Translations under genes and position numbers: made by a program
The notes under the pieces: model-generated
The model's database searches: none
What the model was told of the DNA's origin: nothing
The model's input: the letters and a program-made list of their open reading frames with translations, nothing else
Assembly: GCF_003443675.1 (NCBI RefSeq)
Contig: NZ_CP031963.1
Coordinates: forward strand, 3,433,501 to 3,497,500
DNA: 64,000 bases
Source: Aquimarina sp. BL5
GTDB taxonomy: Bacteria > Bacteroidota > Bacteroidia > Flavobacteriales > Flavobacteriaceae
Reading direction: 5' to 3'
Part shown: in pieces, positions 52,482 to 61,402 of the stretch
How positions within the stretch are numbered: the stretch's first letter is position 1
How the letters are laid out: each line of letters starts with the position of its first letter

Positions 52482-53519
52482 ATGAAAGATTTAAAATATA
52501 TCTCAGCATATTCAATTCCCGTAGTTGCTTTACTAAGTATATGGTTACAAGGTGTATATACATATTTAACTCCTATTTATGTTTTCGGTTTTATTCCTAT
52601 TATTGAGTTATTTACTCCTTCTTCCGAAGAAAATCTGGACGACGACACACGTTTGTCTAAATCCAAAAGAAAGCTGTTTGATTGGCTCCTTTACATAAAC
52701 CTTCCTATTATTTATAGCATACTATTTTATGCACTATATACCATATCGTCCTTTACCTTAGAAACTCATGAAATCGTAGGCATCATAATATCTACTGGTA
52801 TCGTTCTTGGGGCTAATGGAATTAATGTGGGTCATGAATTAGGTCATCGTTTTTCTAAAGAACGATTTATTGCAAAGGCATTACTTCTACCCTCCTTGTA
52901 TATGCATTTTTACGTGGAACATAATTTCGGTCATCATCTAAAAGCTGCTACCAATGAAGACCCTGCAACTGCCCGTTATAATCAACCTCTTTATTTTTTC
53001 TGGTTTAGCTCCGTTGTTGGACAGTACATAAGTGCCTGGAAAATTCAGACCAACTTATTAAGACAAAACAACCAATCCTTTATATCTGTAAAAAATGACA
53101 TGTTGTGGTACCTTGTTATTACATCCGTTTATCTAGGTATTATCTTTTCCATTTTTAGTATTACAGGAATGCTAATTGCAGTATCCTGTGGAGTTGTTGG
53201 TTTCTTATTACTAGAAACGATTAATTACATCGAGCATTATGGATTATTGAGAAAGAAAAACAAATCTGGTAGATATGAACGCGTTCGTGAAATCCATTCC
53301 TGGAATTCTAACCATTTATTAGGACGTATTCTACTTTTCGAACTTACCAGACATAGTGATCATCATTATAGGGCTTCTAAAAAATATCAGATTCTCGATC
53401 ATCATCAAAAAAGCCCTCAGCTCCCATTTGGTTATCCTACCTCTATGGTCTTATCTATGTTTCCACCTCTTTGGTTTCTATTAATGAATAAAAGAGTACC
53501 AAAAGAAATGAAACCGTAA
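52482..53519 (+). CDS. alkB: AlkB-type alkane 1-monooxygenase (membrane di-iron)
   Basis: A 345-residue integral membrane oxygenase of the AlkB/fatty-acid desaturase superfamily, expected to hydroxylate the terminal carbon of medium or long alkyl chains with a rubredoxin electron donor. The histidine clusters are complete: HELGH (118-122), EHNFGHH (146-152), the AlkB signature NYIEHYG (248-254), HSWNSNH (272-278) and RHSDHH (290-295). Six or so hydrophobic segments lie between them. No rubredoxin or regulator is adjacent. Xylene monooxygenase-like enzymes share the motifs, so the exact substrate is open. Confidence 0.92.
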   Translation: MKDLKYISAYSIPVVALLSIWLQGVYTYLTPIYVFGFIPIIELFTPSSEENLDDDTRLSKSKRKLFDWLLYINLPIIYSILFYALYTISSFTLETHEIVGIIISTGIVLGANGINVGHELGHRFSKERFIAKALLLPSLYMHFYVEHNFGHHLKAATNEDPATARYNQPLYFFWFSSVVGQYISAWKIQTNLLRQNNQSFISVKNDMLWYLVITSVYLGIIFSIFSITGMLIAVSCGVVGFLLLETINYIEHYGLLRKKNKSGRYERVREIHSWNSNHLLGRILLFELTRHSDHHYRASKKYQILDHHQKSPQLPFGYPTSMVLSMFPPLWFLLMNKRVPKEMKP

Positions 53520-53560
53520 TTTAGCTATATGATGATTTATAGATTTATTGAAACAAATCT

Positions 53561-53592
53561 TTTTATATCACTTATTTAAGATTGTATCTTTG
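53561..53592 (+). promoter_or_regulatory. Promoter-like element for gltX
   Basis: TTTT (53561-53564, weak -33), 20 bases, then TATCTTTG (53585-53592), a strong -7 match followed by TCGCG. It leaves a leader of roughly 40 bases before the gltX ATG. Confidence 0.52.
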
Positions 53593-53637
53593 TCGCGACT
53601 TTTATAACCTTTAGTAGGGTTTAAAAAAAACAAGATC

Positions 53638-55149
53638 ATGACAAAAAATATAAGGGTAAGATTTGCCCCAAGTCCAACAGGACCTTTACATATAGGTGGT
53701 GTAAGAACTGCCCTATTCAATTACTTATTTACAAAAAAAAATAAAGGAACCTTTGTTCTTAGAATTGAAGATACTGATCAAAACAGATACGTTCCCGGAG
53801 CCGAAGATTATATTATAGAAGCATTGAATTGGTGTAATATTCCATTCGATGAAGGACCAGGGAAAGATGGAGGTTTTGGACCCTATCGTCAGAGTGAAAG
53901 AAAACATTTATATAAACAATACGCTGATCAACTAATAGAAAATGGTCATGCTTATTACGCTTTTGATACCTCTGAAGAACTTGATGTTCACAGAAAAGAT
54001 CATGAAGCTCAAGGAAAGACATTTATATATAACTGGCATAATAGAACAAAATTAAATAACTCATTATCCATTTCCGATGATGAAGTACGACAAAAAGTTA
54101 ATTCCGGTGATCCATATGTAATTCGTTTTAAATGTCCTCAAGATGAAACGTTGCATCTCATTGATGAAGTAAGAGGAGACATAAAAATAGACACCAATGT
54201 ATTAGATGATAAAATCCTATTTAAAAGTGATGGCATGCCTACCTATCACTTGGCTAATATTGTAGATGATCATTTAATGGAAATTACTCACGTGATTCGT
54301 GGAGAAGAATGGTTACCTTCATTAGCATTACATGTTTTACTTTATAAATCATTAGGATGGACAGCACCTAGCTTCTCTCATTTACCATTAATATTAAAAC
54401 CTGTTGGTAAAGGAAAATTAAGCAAACGAGATGGTGACAAAATGGGATTTCCTGTTTTTCCATTACAATGGAAAGATCCAAAAACTAATGAAATTGCATC
54501 AGGATATCGTGAAGATGGATACCTTCCTGAAGCGGTTATTAATATGCTTGCTTTTCTAGGCTGGAACCCCGGAACCGAGCAGGAACTCTTCTCGTTAACA
54601 GAATTAATTAACGAGTTTGATCTAGCAAGAGTTAATAAAGCCGGTGCCAAATTTGATCCAGAAAAAACGAAGTGGTTCCAGCAACAACATTTTCAACAAG
54701 CAAATGTTAGCGTACACGTGGAACAATTAAAACAAATACTGTCTGATAAGAATATTTCTGCATCATTTGATCTTACTGAAGTTGTTAATTTAGTTAAAGA
54801 AAGAGCTGTTTTTTCCAAAGACCTTTGGGATCTTAGTATGTTTCTTTTTGTAGCTCCTACTGAATATGATCAGAAAGCAACCAAGAAAGCCTGGAAAGAG
54901 GACACTCCTACTCTTATGCAAGAGTTAATCAAAATTATTGATGATATAACAGAATTTACTTCCGAAAACGTTTCTACTATCGTAAAGGATTGGATTAAAT
55001 CAAAAGAAATTGGATTCGGAAAAATTATGATGCCTCTTCGTATTGCTTTAGTAGGATCACTTCAGGGTCCTGATATTTTTGAAATTATCGAAATTATTGG
55101 GAAAGAACAAACTATTAATAGGATTGAATCCATTATAAAAAAACTATAA
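53638..55149 (+). CDS. gltX: Glutamate--tRNA ligase
   Basis: A class I aminoacyl-tRNA synthetase that charges tRNA-Glu. The 503-residue protein has the nucleotide-binding HIGG (18-21, PSPTGPLHIGG), the KMSKS-type KLSKR (260-264) and a helical C-terminal anticodon domain. The ATG at 53638 gives the usual N-terminus TKNIRVRFAPSP. It is a single-gene unit with its own promoter and a clear terminator. glnS is also present 3.5 kb on, so Gln-tRNA need not be made through Glu-tRNA by amidation. Confidence 0.97.
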   Translation: MTKNIRVRFAPSPTGPLHIGGVRTALFNYLFTKKNKGTFVLRIEDTDQNRYVPGAEDYIIEALNWCNIPFDEGPGKDGGFGPYRQSERKHLYKQYADQLIENGHAYYAFDTSEELDVHRKDHEAQGKTFIYNWHNRTKLNNSLSISDDEVRQKVNSGDPYVIRFKCPQDETLHLIDEVRGDIKIDTNVLDDKILFKSDGMPTYHLANIVDDHLMEITHVIRGEEWLPSLALHVLLYKSLGWTAPSFSHLPLILKPVGKGKLSKRDGDKMGFPVFPLQWKDPKTNEIASGYREDGYLPEAVINMLAFLGWNPGTEQELFSLTELINEFDLARVNKAGAKFDPEKTKWFQQQHFQQANVSVHVEQLKQILSDKNISASFDLTEVVNLVKERAVFSKDLWDLSMFLFVAPTEYDQKATKKAWKEDTPTLMQELIKIIDDITEFTSENVSTIVKDWIKSKEIGFGKIMMPLRIALVGSLQGPDIFEIIEIIGKEQTINRIESIIKKL

Positions 55150-55171
55150 CACTATTTTTATATCTAATAAA

Positions 55172-55211
55172 TAACCCATTATTCTACCTAAGATAATGGG
55201 TTACATTTTTT
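55172..55211 (+). terminator. Rho-independent terminator of gltX
   Basis: TAACCCATTAT (55172-55182) pairs perfectly with ATAATGGGTTA (55193-55203) and is followed by CATTTTTT, 23 bases after the gltX stop. Confidence 0.88.
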
Positions 55212-55417
55212 ATACCTGTAACATTTTTATATAAATGTATACATATATAATAAGTATTATAAAAACTGTTAACTATGGGAAATCATTTCTGAAACTTTCG
55301 GAACTTCCAGCGGTTTAGGAATGTCAACTCCAATGATAACTATACCAAAATAAAACACAATGATTTATAATTAATTAGTAAATTCATTACATCTAATAAC
55401 ATTTAATATAAAAAACA

Positions 55418-56362
55418 ATGGGACTATATTTCATACCGATTATAATACTAGGATTTTTAATTCTAGTATCCGGAATATTTACTGTAAAACAACAGACTTC
55501 TGCAATCGTGGAACGTTTTGGCAAATTCTTAAGTATAAGAAATTCTGGATTACATTTTAAAATACCTGTCTTTGATCGTATTGCAGGTAGAATCAATCTT
55601 AAAATACAACAATTAGATGTCCTTGTGGAGACAAAAACTAAAGATGATGTATTTGTTCGTTTAAAAATTTCCGTACAATTTCAAGTAATTAAGGAAAAAG
55701 TATACGATGCCTTTTATAAATTAGAAAATCCACATGATCAAATTACATCATACGTATTTGATGTAGTACGTGCGGAGGTTCCTAAAATGAAACTGGATGA
55801 TGTTTTCGAAAGAAAAGATGATATCGCAATTGCTGTAAAACAAGAGCTTAACGAAGCCATGGTCAATTATGGTTATGATATTATTAAAACATTAGTAACT
55901 GATATTGATCCTGATCTTCAGGTAAAAGAAGCTATGAACAGAATTAACGCAGCAGAAAGAGAAAAAGTTGCTGCAGAATACGAAGCAGAAGCAGAACGTA
56001 TTAAAATTGTAGCAAAAGCTCGTGCAGAGGCTGAAAGTAAAAGATTACAGGGTCAAGGTATTGCAGATCAAAGAAGAGAAATCGCTAGAGGTCTGGAAGA
56101 AAGTGTTGATGTCCTAAATAACGTGGGGATCAATTCTCAAGAAGCTTCTGCCCTCATCGTGGTAACCCAACATTATGACACTTTACAATCCATTGGTGAA
56201 GAAACCAATAGTAATTTAATACTATTACCTAACTCTCCGCAAGCTGGTAGTGATATGTTAAATAATATGATCGCCTCATTTACTGCTTCAAATCAAATAG
56301 GAGAAGAAATGAAAAAACAAAATGCTAAAAAAGGTCTTGGTGGAAAGAAACCAGATGCATAG
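55418..56362 (+). CDS. SPFH/Band 7 (stomatin/QmcA-like) membrane protein
   Basis: A 314-residue membrane-anchored SPFH protein. One N-terminal transmembrane segment (about 4-22) is followed by the Band 7 domain, recognisable by VERFGKFLSIRNSGLHFKIP and the ISVQFQVI strand, then a long Ala/Glu-rich helix (NRINAAEREKVAAEYEAEAER split by short turns) that drives oligomer formation. Such proteins form large membrane-associated cages and act with membrane proteases. No NfeD partner gene is adjacent, so QmcA is the closer relative. The terminator directly after it makes it a single-gene unit. Confidence 0.92.
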   Translation: MGLYFIPIIILGFLILVSGIFTVKQQTSAIVERFGKFLSIRNSGLHFKIPVFDRIAGRINLKIQQLDVLVETKTKDDVFVRLKISVQFQVIKEKVYDAFYKLENPHDQITSYVFDVVRAEVPKMKLDDVFERKDDIAIAVKQELNEAMVNYGYDIIKTLVTDIDPDLQVKEAMNRINAAEREKVAAEYEAEAERIKIVAKARAEAESKRLQGQGIADQRREIARGLEESVDVLNNVGINSQEASALIVVTQHYDTLQSIGEETNSNLILLPNSPQAGSDMLNNMIASFTASNQIGEEMKKQNAKKGLGGKKPDA

Positions 56363-56384
56363 AATTAATTTATAAAAAAACAAT

Positions 56385-56418
56385 ACCCGATCATATTTTC
56401 TGATCGGGTTTTATTTTT
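56385..56418 (+). terminator. Rho-independent terminator of the SPFH gene
   Basis: ACCCGATCA (56385-56393) pairs with TGATCGGGT (56401-56409), followed by TTTATTTTTT. Confidence 0.88.
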
Positions 56419-56646
56419 TACCAATTTTCCGAATATCTATATCTACAAATTACTAATTTTGCCAAAAAAGAAAAATAAATCGATTTAAGAGCTTTTTTAT
56501 AATAAAGTCATACAATTATATTGTGCAACTTTTATTTTCTCTTAGAGTCTTTAATATAAACTTGTTTTTAATAAGTAAAAACAATATCAAAATTTAATTA
56601 ATAAGTATTCTTTATAATAAAAAGAACCCCCTACAAAACCCTTAAA

Positions 56647-57156
56647 ATGAAAAATTACCTAATTATATTTCTATTTGTCTCAGGAAGTATTTTTTCTCAA
56701 AATATTAATAAATTAAAAAAACAAGCAATAAGAGATGCAAAATCCGTTTCTGAAGCTTCTGTGAAAAAAGATGTTAATACGCTTTTAGAATATACACACC
56801 CTAAAATTTATAAAAAATACGGAGAAGAGCAATTAAGAAATGATATTGATCAAGTCTTTAAAACCATGACTGCTCAAAAAATAAAAATTGTTAGTTCAAA
56901 AATTAATAAATTAACGGAAATCAAAAAAGAAAAAAAAGAATACCGTTGCCTTGTAAAAAACACGATAAAAATGGATTTTAATGGCAGAGCCATTACATTG
57001 AAAAGCTCATTGTTCGGGTTTTATGACAAGAAAAAAGAAAAATGGTATTTTATTGAATCTAATAAGCTATTAGATGATCCAGAAACTCAGAAAATCTTTA
57101 AGAATTTCGAAACAGAAATTGAAATTCCACAAGATGAGCAAATAGCTGATAATTAA
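56647..57156 (+). CDS. Small secreted protein, NTF2/cystatin-like by appearance
   Basis: A 169-residue protein with a signal peptide ending IFSQ (about 1-18). The mature part begins with a helix (AIRDAKSVSEASVKKDVNTLL) followed by YTHPKIYKK and then alternating basic beta strands, one of which holds YRCLVKNTIKMDFNGRAI, and WYFIESNKLLDD near the end. This order resembles NTF2-like or DUF4878-type folds, but I do not recognise a named family. It is flanked by a terminator upstream and converges on the phosphoethanolamine transferase gene with a 9-base gap and no visible terminator between. Confidence 0.72.
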   Translation: MKNYLIIFLFVSGSIFSQNINKLKKQAIRDAKSVSEASVKKDVNTLLEYTHPKIYKKYGEEQLRNDIDQVFKTMTAQKIKIVSSKINKLTEIKKEKKEYRCLVKNTIKMDFNGRAITLKSSLFGFYDKKKEKWYFIESNKLLDDPETQKIFKNFETEIEIPQDEQIADN

Positions 57157-57165
57157 CACTATATA

Positions 57166-58671
57166 TTATTCTTTACAATCAAAAATAGATTGTTGCACGT
57201 CATATTTATTACTATTGAAAATATCTAAAATTGAATGGTAAATAACATCTGTAGTGATGCTTTCTTCTTTTCTTTCTATTAGTGTATTTACTTTTTTTAG
57301 ATATTTCTTTTTGAATAAATCCGAATACCATACTATCATTCCTGGATTTGTAAGACTCTTAAAGTGAGAATGTAACCATTTTCCATCCTCACCAAGTGCT
57401 TCACCATGATCAGATATATATATCATTAGAATAGGTTGATCTTGACCCTCTAAAATCTTTATTATCGTATCTAAAAAGTTATCTAAATACAAAATAGTAT
57501 TGTCATATGAATTGATCATTTGATCACTTGTCATTGAAGGAATATATTTACTGTCTACTACTGGTATGAATTTTCTGAATTCATCAGTATACTTATCCTC
57601 ATACCACCAATGACTTCCTATCATATGCAATGTAAACAAGCCGTTATTATGTTCAGAAATTTTCTCTTCAAATTGAGGAATTAAACTAAGATCTTGTTTC
57701 TTGTTAAAACTCCAAAATGATTTAAATTCATCAACAATAACCACTTCATTATTCGTCTCTACAATAGATTTATATGAACTTTCTAAAAGTTGATTTCCAA
57801 TCCATTTTGTTGGAATATTTTTGGAGTTTATCATATCAAAAAGTGATATTATTGAGTCCTGAGAAACACTATAAATACCTTCATCTGTTAATATTCGTGG
57901 TAAGCTTAGTGCTGTGTTTGTTTTATTAGTATATACCTTATCAAAACTTACAATATTCTCCCTATTAGATAGCTTTGGTGTTGTTTCTCTCGAATATCCA
58001 TTTAATTGTAAATGATCCGCTCTTACTGATTCTCCTAAAACCAAAACTACTTTAAGATCTTCCTCTTTTATATCATCCGTCTTTTTAATACTTTTTAATG
58101 GTAATTCTTCTTCTTCCCAATATGACACTACGCTATAAAAAAATGAATACGGAAGTTTGGTACTAAAGCTTTTAAGTCTTACCTGATCCATCCAGAAAAA
58201 CAAACAAAACAGTCCTACACTAATTGGAAGAAAAACTAGGAAACCCCGTCTTTTTTCTAGTTGATCGTAATACTTAAAAACTAAAAACAAAACTCCGATC
58301 AAAACAAGTATGAAGCAAATTAATTGTATACTAATAAGATCTTTTGCAATGTATGATTTCGTTGTTAATGATGCATGTATTAAGGCAGAAGAAACCGAAA
58401 TATCTATACTGTACACCCAAAACGAAAGAAACCCTAGTACTAAAAATAATAAAGAAAAAACTACTTTAAAGAGTACTTTAAACAATGAAATGATATATAA
58501 TATCCCAGCAAATGTGGATTGAATGATACACAAATGAATAAGATAAACCAAAACATCTTTTCCTCCCTTAAGAGGAATGTGATAATACGATGAACATGTA
58601 ATAAAAAGAGCAAAAATTACGTTTAATACCAAGTGAAAATAAATCACTTTTCTATGCTCTTTAAATTTCAT
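57166..58671 (-). CDS. EptA/CptA-like phosphoethanolamine transferase
   Basis: An inner-membrane enzyme expected to transfer phosphoethanolamine from phosphatidylethanolamine to a surface glycolipid such as lipid A or core sugar. Five hydrophobic segments in residues 1-175 are followed by a periplasmic sulfatase-type domain. Key phrases are LVLGESVRADHLQLNGY (about 206-222; Glu is a metal ligand), the nucleophile Thr in TNTALSLPR (about 252), HMIGSHWWY, and SDHGEALGEDGKWLHSH. It is shorter than EptA, with only about 500 residues, but the active-site set is intact. It follows glnS by 13 bases on the same strand. Confidence 0.88.
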   Translation of the reverse strand: MKFKEHRKVIYFHLVLNVIFALFITCSSYYHIPLKGGKDVLVYLIHLCIIQSTFAGILYIISLFKVLFKVVFSLLFLVLGFLSFWVYSIDISVSSALIHASLTTKSYIAKDLISIQLICFILVLIGVLFLVFKYYDQLEKRRGFLVFLPISVGLFCLFFWMDQVRLKSFSTKLPYSFFYSVVSYWEEEELPLKSIKKTDDIKEEDLKVVLVLGESVRADHLQLNGYSRETTPKLSNRENIVSFDKVYTNKTNTALSLPRILTDEGIYSVSQDSIISLFDMINSKNIPTKWIGNQLLESSYKSIVETNNEVVIVDEFKSFWSFNKKQDLSLIPQFEEKISEHNNGLFTLHMIGSHWWYEDKYTDEFRKFIPVVDSKYIPSMTSDQMINSYDNTILYLDNFLDTIIKILEGQDQPILMIYISDHGEALGEDGKWLHSHFKSLTNPGMIVWYSDLFKKKYLKKVNTLIERKEESITTDVIYHSILDIFNSNKYDVQQSIFDCKE

Positions 58672-58684
58672 TATTATAAAACAA

Positions 58685-60730
58685 CTATATGGAAAACTTA
58701 GAGGCTATCTCTGATGCTTCCTTACTTAATAATTCATTAGTATCTTCTTTTCCTTTTACAATAAAATCCTTAGCTAACTGATCTGGTTGTATACCTTTTG
58801 TTTCTAAAACAACTCCTAATGCTAAGGTAATTACAATTCGTGTTCCTATTTTTTTAGCAGCAGTACCGTATAATGGTACTAGTTCATCTATCTCTACTTT
58901 CTTTGCAGCTTCTAAAATCTTTGTTTTAAGAGCCTCTCTTTTCTCTTCTGGCAAATTAGTATACTTCTTCCCTGCTCTTTTAATTTCATCAATTGCTGGT
59001 ACTTCTCTTTGCTTATTTTCCTGTGGTTTACTATTATTAGATTGAGTATTCTTAGCAGGTTTAACTTTAGCCCATGTATCACGTAAACCAACTGTTTTAT
59101 TAAATACCAAAGCATCAGATGTACTATCAGGATCCACATTAAAATATCCTAATCTTTGAAACTGAAATTGTTCTAATAATTTTGCATCTTTAAGACTAGG
59201 TTCTACATATCCTGTAATCACCTTTAGCGAATCAGGATTTAGGAATTCCATAAAATCTTTCTCTTTATGACTATCTGGGGCCTCATCATTAAATAAACGA
59301 TCATACAATCTTATTTCTGAAGGAATTGCGTGTTTTATAGATACCCAATGTAATGTTCCTTTTACATTACGCTTGGATTCCTCAGTACCGCTACCAGATC
59401 TACTTTTAGAATCATATGTACAATGGATTTCTATAATATTACCATCGTTATCTTTTACAACACTTTCTCCTTTGATAATATATGCATTTTTAAGACGAAC
59501 TTCTTTACCAAGTGTTAATCTAAAATACTTACGTCCCGCATCTTCTTTAAAATCTTCTCTTTCAATGTATAATTCTTTAGAAAAAGGAACTTGTCTAGAG
59601 CCAGCAGTATCATCTTCTGGATTGTTTTCTGCCTCTAACCACTCCTCTGTTTCATCAGGATAATTAGTAATTACTAATTTTACCGGATCTAAAACTGACA
59701 TTACTCTAGGTGCTATTTTATTAAGATCTTCACGAACGCAAAACTCTAATAATGAAACATCAATAACGTTTTCTCTTTTCGCTACACCTACGGTTTCTAC
59801 GAATTTTCTTATTGATCCAGGTGTATAACCTCTTCTTCTTAAACCAGAAATAGTTGGCATCCTAGGATCGTCCCAACCTTTCACGATACCGTCGTTAACC
59901 AATCTAAGCAATTTACGCTTACTCATAATCGTATAACTTAGGTTAAGACGTGCAAATTCTCTTTGTTTTGGTCTTATATTATCACTATAAATTTGATCTA
60001 AAAACCAATCATATAACTTTCTATGTGGTTTAAATTCTAATGAACATAAAGAATGAGAAATATTTTCTATATAGTCACTTTCCCCATGAGTCCAATCGTA
60101 CATAGGATATATACACCACGTATCACCAGTTCTATGATGGGACTTTTTTAATATTCTATACATCAACGGATCACGCATCAACATGTTAGGATCCTCCATA
60201 TCAATCTTGGCTCTAACTACATGTTCACCTTCGTCAAATTCACCTGCTTTCATTCTCTGAAATAAATCAAGATTCTCTTCTACAGATCTATCTCTGTAAG
60301 GACTATTCACTCCGGGTTCAGTAGTAGTTCCTTTTTGTTCGGCAATTTCTTCAGAAGATTGGCTATCTACATATGCTTTTCCTTCTTTAATTAACGCAAC
60401 TGTCCAATCATATAATTGCTGAAAGTAATCAGAAGAGTAACACTCCTTATCCCATTGATATCCTAACCACGAAATATCTTCTTTAATGGCATCTACATAC
60501 TCCTGTTCTTCTTTTGCTGGATTTGTATCATCAAAACGCAGGTTTACCGGTGCGTTATACGTAAGACCTAATCCAAAACTAATACCTATTGCCTTGGTAT
60601 GACCAATATGTAAATATCCATTAGGCTCTGGAGGAAAACGAAAACGTAAATCCTCCGGATTCATTCCATTTGCCAAATCTTCTTCTACAATATGCTCTAA
60701 AAAATTGAGTGATTTTTTTTCTTCTGTCAT
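58685..60730 (-). CDS. glnS: Glutamine--tRNA ligase with C-terminal extension
   Basis: A class I synthetase that charges tRNA-Gln directly. The 681-residue protein has PEPNGYLHIGHTKA (HIGH at 38-41), RFDDTNPAKEEQEY, and the KMSKS-like MSKRKL (about 266-271), then the beta-barrel anticodon region to about residue 550. About 120 extra residues follow, starting with a Lys/Asn/Gln-rich linker and a helical domain (AIDEIKRAGKKYTNLPEEKR...). Related database entries are often named as fusions with a YqeY domain; I could not confirm that this tail has that fold. Downstream and 13 bases away is the EptA-like gene. Confidence 0.95.
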   Translation of the reverse strand: MTEEKKSLNFLEHIVEEDLANGMNPEDLRFRFPPEPNGYLHIGHTKAIGISFGLGLTYNAPVNLRFDDTNPAKEEQEYVDAIKEDISWLGYQWDKECYSSDYFQQLYDWTVALIKEGKAYVDSQSSEEIAEQKGTTTEPGVNSPYRDRSVEENLDLFQRMKAGEFDEGEHVVRAKIDMEDPNMLMRDPLMYRILKKSHHRTGDTWCIYPMYDWTHGESDYIENISHSLCSLEFKPHRKLYDWFLDQIYSDNIRPKQREFARLNLSYTIMSKRKLLRLVNDGIVKGWDDPRMPTISGLRRRGYTPGSIRKFVETVGVAKRENVIDVSLLEFCVREDLNKIAPRVMSVLDPVKLVITNYPDETEEWLEAENNPEDDTAGSRQVPFSKELYIEREDFKEDAGRKYFRLTLGKEVRLKNAYIIKGESVVKDNDGNIIEIHCTYDSKSRSGSGTEESKRNVKGTLHWVSIKHAIPSEIRLYDRLFNDEAPDSHKEKDFMEFLNPDSLKVITGYVEPSLKDAKLLEQFQFQRLGYFNVDPDSTSDALVFNKTVGLRDTWAKVKPAKNTQSNNSKPQENKQREVPAIDEIKRAGKKYTNLPEEKREALKTKILEAAKKVEIDELVPLYGTAAKKIGTRIVITLALGVVLETKGIQPDQLAKDFIVKGKEDTNELLSKEASEIASKFSI

Positions 60731-60747
60731 TGGTAAAAAATAAAGTA

Positions 60748-60755
60748 CAAAACTA
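60748..60755 (-). promoter_or_regulatory. Bacteroidota-type -7 element (TAGTTTTG) for glnS
   Basis: Minus-strand TAGTTTTG fits TAnnTTTG and lies 17 bases before the glnS ATG. A GTTG word further upstream is only a partial -33. Confidence 0.5.
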
Positions 60756-60862
60756 CCTAATATTTCTAATGATACACAACAATTGTATAATATCTGTTTG
60801 ATAACTATATCACTTATATAGAAAAGGGTCCTTTTCCTGTAAATTCTTACTAAAGATTCTAT

Positions 60863-60870
60863 TACCTTTG
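60863..60870 (+). promoter_or_regulatory. Bacteroidota-type -7 element (TACCTTTG) for folB
   Basis: TACCTTTG fits TAnnTTTG and ends 12 bases before the GTG start, giving a very short leader. The -33 region is poor. Confidence 0.45.
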
Positions 60871-60882
60871 TAAAAAAAATTT

Positions 60883-61239
60883 GTGGGATTAATTACGCTT
60901 AAAAACATCAAGATATATGCTTATCATGGGTGTCTGGTAGAAGAAAAAAAAATTGGTTCTGATTATAGGGTTGACTTAAAAATTAAAGCAAATCTTAATA
61001 CGTCTGCTCACTCTGATCATCTTGCTGACACTGTTGATTATGTGCATCTTAATCATATTGTTAAAGAAGAAATGGCTATTCGTTCTAAATTACTTGAACA
61101 TGCTGCGGAACGAATTTTAACTCGTATATTAGATGAGTTACCTTTGGTAGATAAAGCAACAGTTGATGTTTCTAAAATTAACCCACCAATTGGAGGAAAT
61201 GTACAGATGGTTACAATTACTAGAAGTAAAAAAAGATAA
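60883..61239 (+). CDS. folB: Dihydroneopterin aldolase (GTG start)
   Basis: Splits dihydroneopterin to 6-hydroxymethyl-dihydropterin in folate synthesis. The 118-residue protein shows the family features: IYAYHGCLVEEKKIGSDYRVDL (substrate-binding Tyr/His and strand, written here as a continuous run is avoided beyond YAYHGCLVEE), DTVDYVHL and the LLEHAAERI helix with its Glu. The start is a GTG at 60883, giving MGLITLKNIKIYAYHG; no ATG fits. It lies divergent from glnS and 53 bases before the tRNA-Cys gene. Confidence 0.94.
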   Translation: MGLITLKNIKIYAYHGCLVEEKKIGSDYRVDLKIKANLNTSAHSDHLADTVDYVHLNHIVKEEMAIRSKLLEHAAERILTRILDELPLVDKATVDVSKINPPIGGNVQMVTITRSKKR

Positions 61240-61267
61240 ATAAATCTGAAGTAATCATAAATTTTTT

Positions 61268-61275
61268 TACATTTG
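61268..61275 (+). promoter_or_regulatory. Bacteroidota-type -7 element (TACATTTG) for tRNA-Cys
   Basis: TACATTTG followed by CC fits TAnnTTTG and ends 17 bases before the mature tRNA 5' end. Confidence 0.62.
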
Positions 61276-61292
61276 CCCTCGAAGACAAAAAG

Positions 61293-61363
61293 GGTGTCGT
61301 GGCCGAGTGGCTAGGCAGTGGTCTGCAACACCATCTACAGCGGTTCGAATCCGCTCGACACCT
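61293..61363 (+). tRNA. tRNA-Cys (anticodon GCA)
   Basis: A complete cloverleaf of 71 nt: acceptor GGTGTCG (61293-61299) pairs with CGACACC (61356-61362); the D arm has GCC/GGC; the anticodon stem GTGGT/ACCAT carries loop CTGCAAC with GCA at 34-36; the T arm is AGCGG-TTCGAAT-CCGCT. The discriminator base is T, as usual for tRNA-Cys. The 3' CCA is not encoded. Confidence 0.97.
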
Positions 61364-61370
61364 CAAAAAA

Positions 61371-61402
61371 AAGTCCTGTATTAAATTACAGGACTTTTTT
61401 TA
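61371..61402. terminator. Bidirectional terminator between tRNA-Cys and the LysE-type gene
   Basis: AAGTCCTGTA (61371-61380) pairs perfectly with TACAGGACTT (61387-61396), with an A tract before and a T tract after. It ends the tRNA transcript and overlaps the stop codon of the converging LysE-type gene. Confidence 0.88.

Noticed and set aside
52907..52922. ACGTGGAACA word in the AlkB-like gene
   Set aside because: Only one half of the palindrome; it codes for the conserved YVEH of the di-iron motif region.
54710..54725. parS-like half-site in gltX (GCGTACACGTGGAACA)
   Set aside because: Four differences from the 16-mer; only the right half-site matches, and it lies in conserved coding sequence.
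55273..55353. Short open stretch of 26 codons downstream of the gltX terminator, ending MITIPK
   Set aside because: Too short, no start codon at its beginning and no neighbour to support it; could be a gene remnant but nothing proves it.
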